Below are positions 4,837-5,892 of a DNA stretch of 5,892 bases, piece after piece. Source of the stretch: Bacteriovorax stolpii (GTDB lineage Bacteria > Bdellovibrionota > Bacteriovoracia > Bacteriovoracales > Bacteriovoracaceae); contig CAMAYW010000169.1 of assembly GCA_945862475.1 (NCBI GenBank), positions 1-5,892 of the forward strand, given 5' to 3'. Under the pieces are notes generated by a model. The model saw only the letters and a list, made by a program, of their open reading frames with translations. It was not told the DNA's origin and ran no database searches. The first letter of the stretch is position 1; the number at the start of each line of letters is the position of its first letter. Both the position numbers and the translations under genes were made by a program.

Positions 4837-5892
4837 TTATAAGGATTTTGATTTGAGAATTTTTTGATGGGCCCTAATCACTCGGGTTGAGCCCATAGGT
4901 CCATAGAGAGATGAACACGAATCATAGGCGCCTTCGTTAAACTCCTCTTTATTGGTAAAATAGGCAGCATAATCGTTTGCAAGACCTACCACCCAAGGGT
5001 CGGTCACTCCGTATTCTTTCGCCATATTTTGAAGATCCCAACCTAGCTGAGTCGAGGGCTCTCCTGGCCAGGTAAGGAGTGTTACATCCCCAATCTGAGC
5101 TTGAGAAATATAAGAATGAGTAGAAAGAAGTGGGAACAAGTTAATTCTTACCCAATTAGGAAGCCTAGCGACCCAGCCTTCTCCACAATACTTTATTGGA
5201 CTTGCTGGAAGCCCTAGAAATATCTTTTTCTTTTCTGATTTTATCACTGGCTCCAATGGGAGAAGGTTCTCATCAATGAAAGCAGGGATTGCGTCACTTA
5301 TAAATTTTTTTGATAAAGTATCGATAATTTCAACCGATCTTCCACCTACGGCACCCACGTCCCCTTCTGCCCCATTCAAAAAAAGAAAGACTGGATCATC
5401 GCCCATAAAGGAATTTTTTAAAGCAAAATGATTCTCGAGTTCATGCTCAATCGCACCATTTAGATCAGAACTATAGAGCATGAGCCCCACAGGCATCGAT
5501 CCACCATGAACAGAAAAATTCACCACTCCTCCAAGCCATTGACCAGTAGAGCGAGAGCGAGCAACGATAAAGCCAGCTGTGTTATCGAATTTTTCGATTT
5601 TTCTCCATTTATTTTTTTGAATGCCATTGATCGCCGCTTTCGTCTTAAAAACGTCAGCTGGGGCCATGTGATCAAGCGCAGATTTTATGGAAGCGACAAT
5701 TTGATTTAAAATATAGCGGTAATTTTTTTCTCGATAAAGATCAACTGCAATCATTTGGAGCGGAACTTTCTTACTTAAGGTTCCAGGTCCTCCATGGGTA
5801 TGCGTCGCTGTGAGAATAAGTTCATGAGATTTGATCTTATAAGATTTTAATTTTTTTAGAACATCCTTCGCTAGGCGGTGTTCAAGTCCGAT
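4837..5892 (-). CDS. Neutral/alkaline non-lysosomal ceramidase-family protein (partial, N-terminus beyond window)
   Basis: The frame is open from the right edge (5892) to the TAA at 4839-4837, giving 351 visible residues. The ATG at 5754 is internal, because the 46 codons before it encode conserved family sequence, including ILTATHTHGGPG (visible residues 26-37), the zinc-binding THTH motif. Further family landmarks are NFSVHGG (a second zinc-ligand His), LFLNGAEGDVGA, TWPGEPST (the Glu of the PGE ligand motif) and VGLANDYAAYFTNKEEF near the C-terminus. Classical enzymes cleave the amide bond of ceramide to sphingosine and fatty acid. In the well-studied Pseudomonas enzyme the segment aligned with EGDVGA carries the active-site Ser; here that position appears to be Gly (codon 5355-5353). 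The protein also ends straight after the catalytic domain, without the C-terminal beta-sandwich domain. Family membership is strong; ceramide hydrolysis is uncertain, and any signal peptide would lie outside the window. Confidence 0.85.
   Translation of the reverse strand: MGLEHRLAKDVLKKLKSYKIKSHELILTATHTHGGPGTLSKKVPLQMIAVDLYREKNYRYILNQIVASIKSALDHMAPADVFKTKAAINGIQKNKWRKIEKFDNTAGFIVARSRSTGQWLGGVVNFSVHGGSMPVGLMLYSSDLNGAIEHELENHFALKNSFMGDDPVFLFLNGAEGDVGAVGGRSVEIIDTLSKKFISDAIPAFIDENLLPLEPVIKSEKKKIFLGLPASPIKYCGEGWVARLPNWVRINLFPLLSTHSYISQAQIGDVTLLTWPGEPSTQLGWDLQNMAKEYGVTDPWVVGLANDYAAYFTNKEEFNEGAYDSCSSLYGPMGSTRVIRAHQKILKSKSL

Noticed and set aside
5506..5709. A 67-codon plus-strand frame opposite the ceramidase-family gene
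   Set aside because: It is antisense to conserved coding sequence and its translation has no family features.
4837..5754. A ceramidase-like gene starting at the ATG at 5754
   Set aside because: The same frame is open to the window edge and encodes the conserved THTHGGPG zinc motif upstream of this ATG, so the Met is internal.

Overview
The window is AT-rich Gram-negative chromosomal DNA that looks like a member of the Bdellovibrionota, perhaps the Bacteriovorax/Peredibacter side. That assignment is an inference from base composition, protein style and the mix of small signalling proteins with envelope machinery. No rRNA or other marker gene is present to confirm it. I see no mobile element, tRNA, rRNA or CRISPR array.

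Layout, left to right. (1) Positions 1-991, minus strand: the first 330 codons of a gene that runs off the left edge. It has a degenerate response-regulator receiver domain, followed by a possible PilZ-like segment. (2) A 53-bp divergent intergenic region with overlapping TATAAT boxes, one on each strand. (3) Positions 1045-1443, plus strand: a complete single-domain CheY-type response regulator. (4) Positions 4713 down to 1446, minus strand: a tightly coupled three-gene operon. Its products are a 633-aa MotB/ZorB-like protein with a very long coiled coil and an OmpA-like C-terminus, a 299-aa three-helix MotA/TolQ/ExbB-family channel protein (4-nt overlap), and a 156-aa stand-alone cyclic-nucleotide-binding protein (1-nt overlap). 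(5) A 123-bp intergenic region with a terminator hairpin for the gene to the right, a perfect 18-bp palindrome and a possible sigma-28-like promoter. (6) Positions 4837-5892, minus strand: most of a neutral/alkaline-ceramidase-family protein whose N-terminus lies beyond the right edge.

The operon is the centre of interest. The two membrane proteins have the features of an ion-driven rotary motor: a conserved Asp at the start of the single transmembrane helix of the B subunit, and the P...GTFxGI and TSLxGI channel helices in the A subunit. The A subunit has a TolQ/ExbB/ZorA-like three-helix layout, while the B subunit ends in a peptidoglycan-binding-type OmpA domain, as in MotB and ZorB. The third gene encodes a cyclic-nucleotide sensor with an intact phosphate-binding cassette and no DNA-binding domain. 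This suggests, but does not prove, a second-messenger-controlled motor. The neighbouring CheY-like protein and the receiver/PilZ-like protein fit a signalling neighbourhood but are in separate transcription units. What the motor drives cannot be read from this window.
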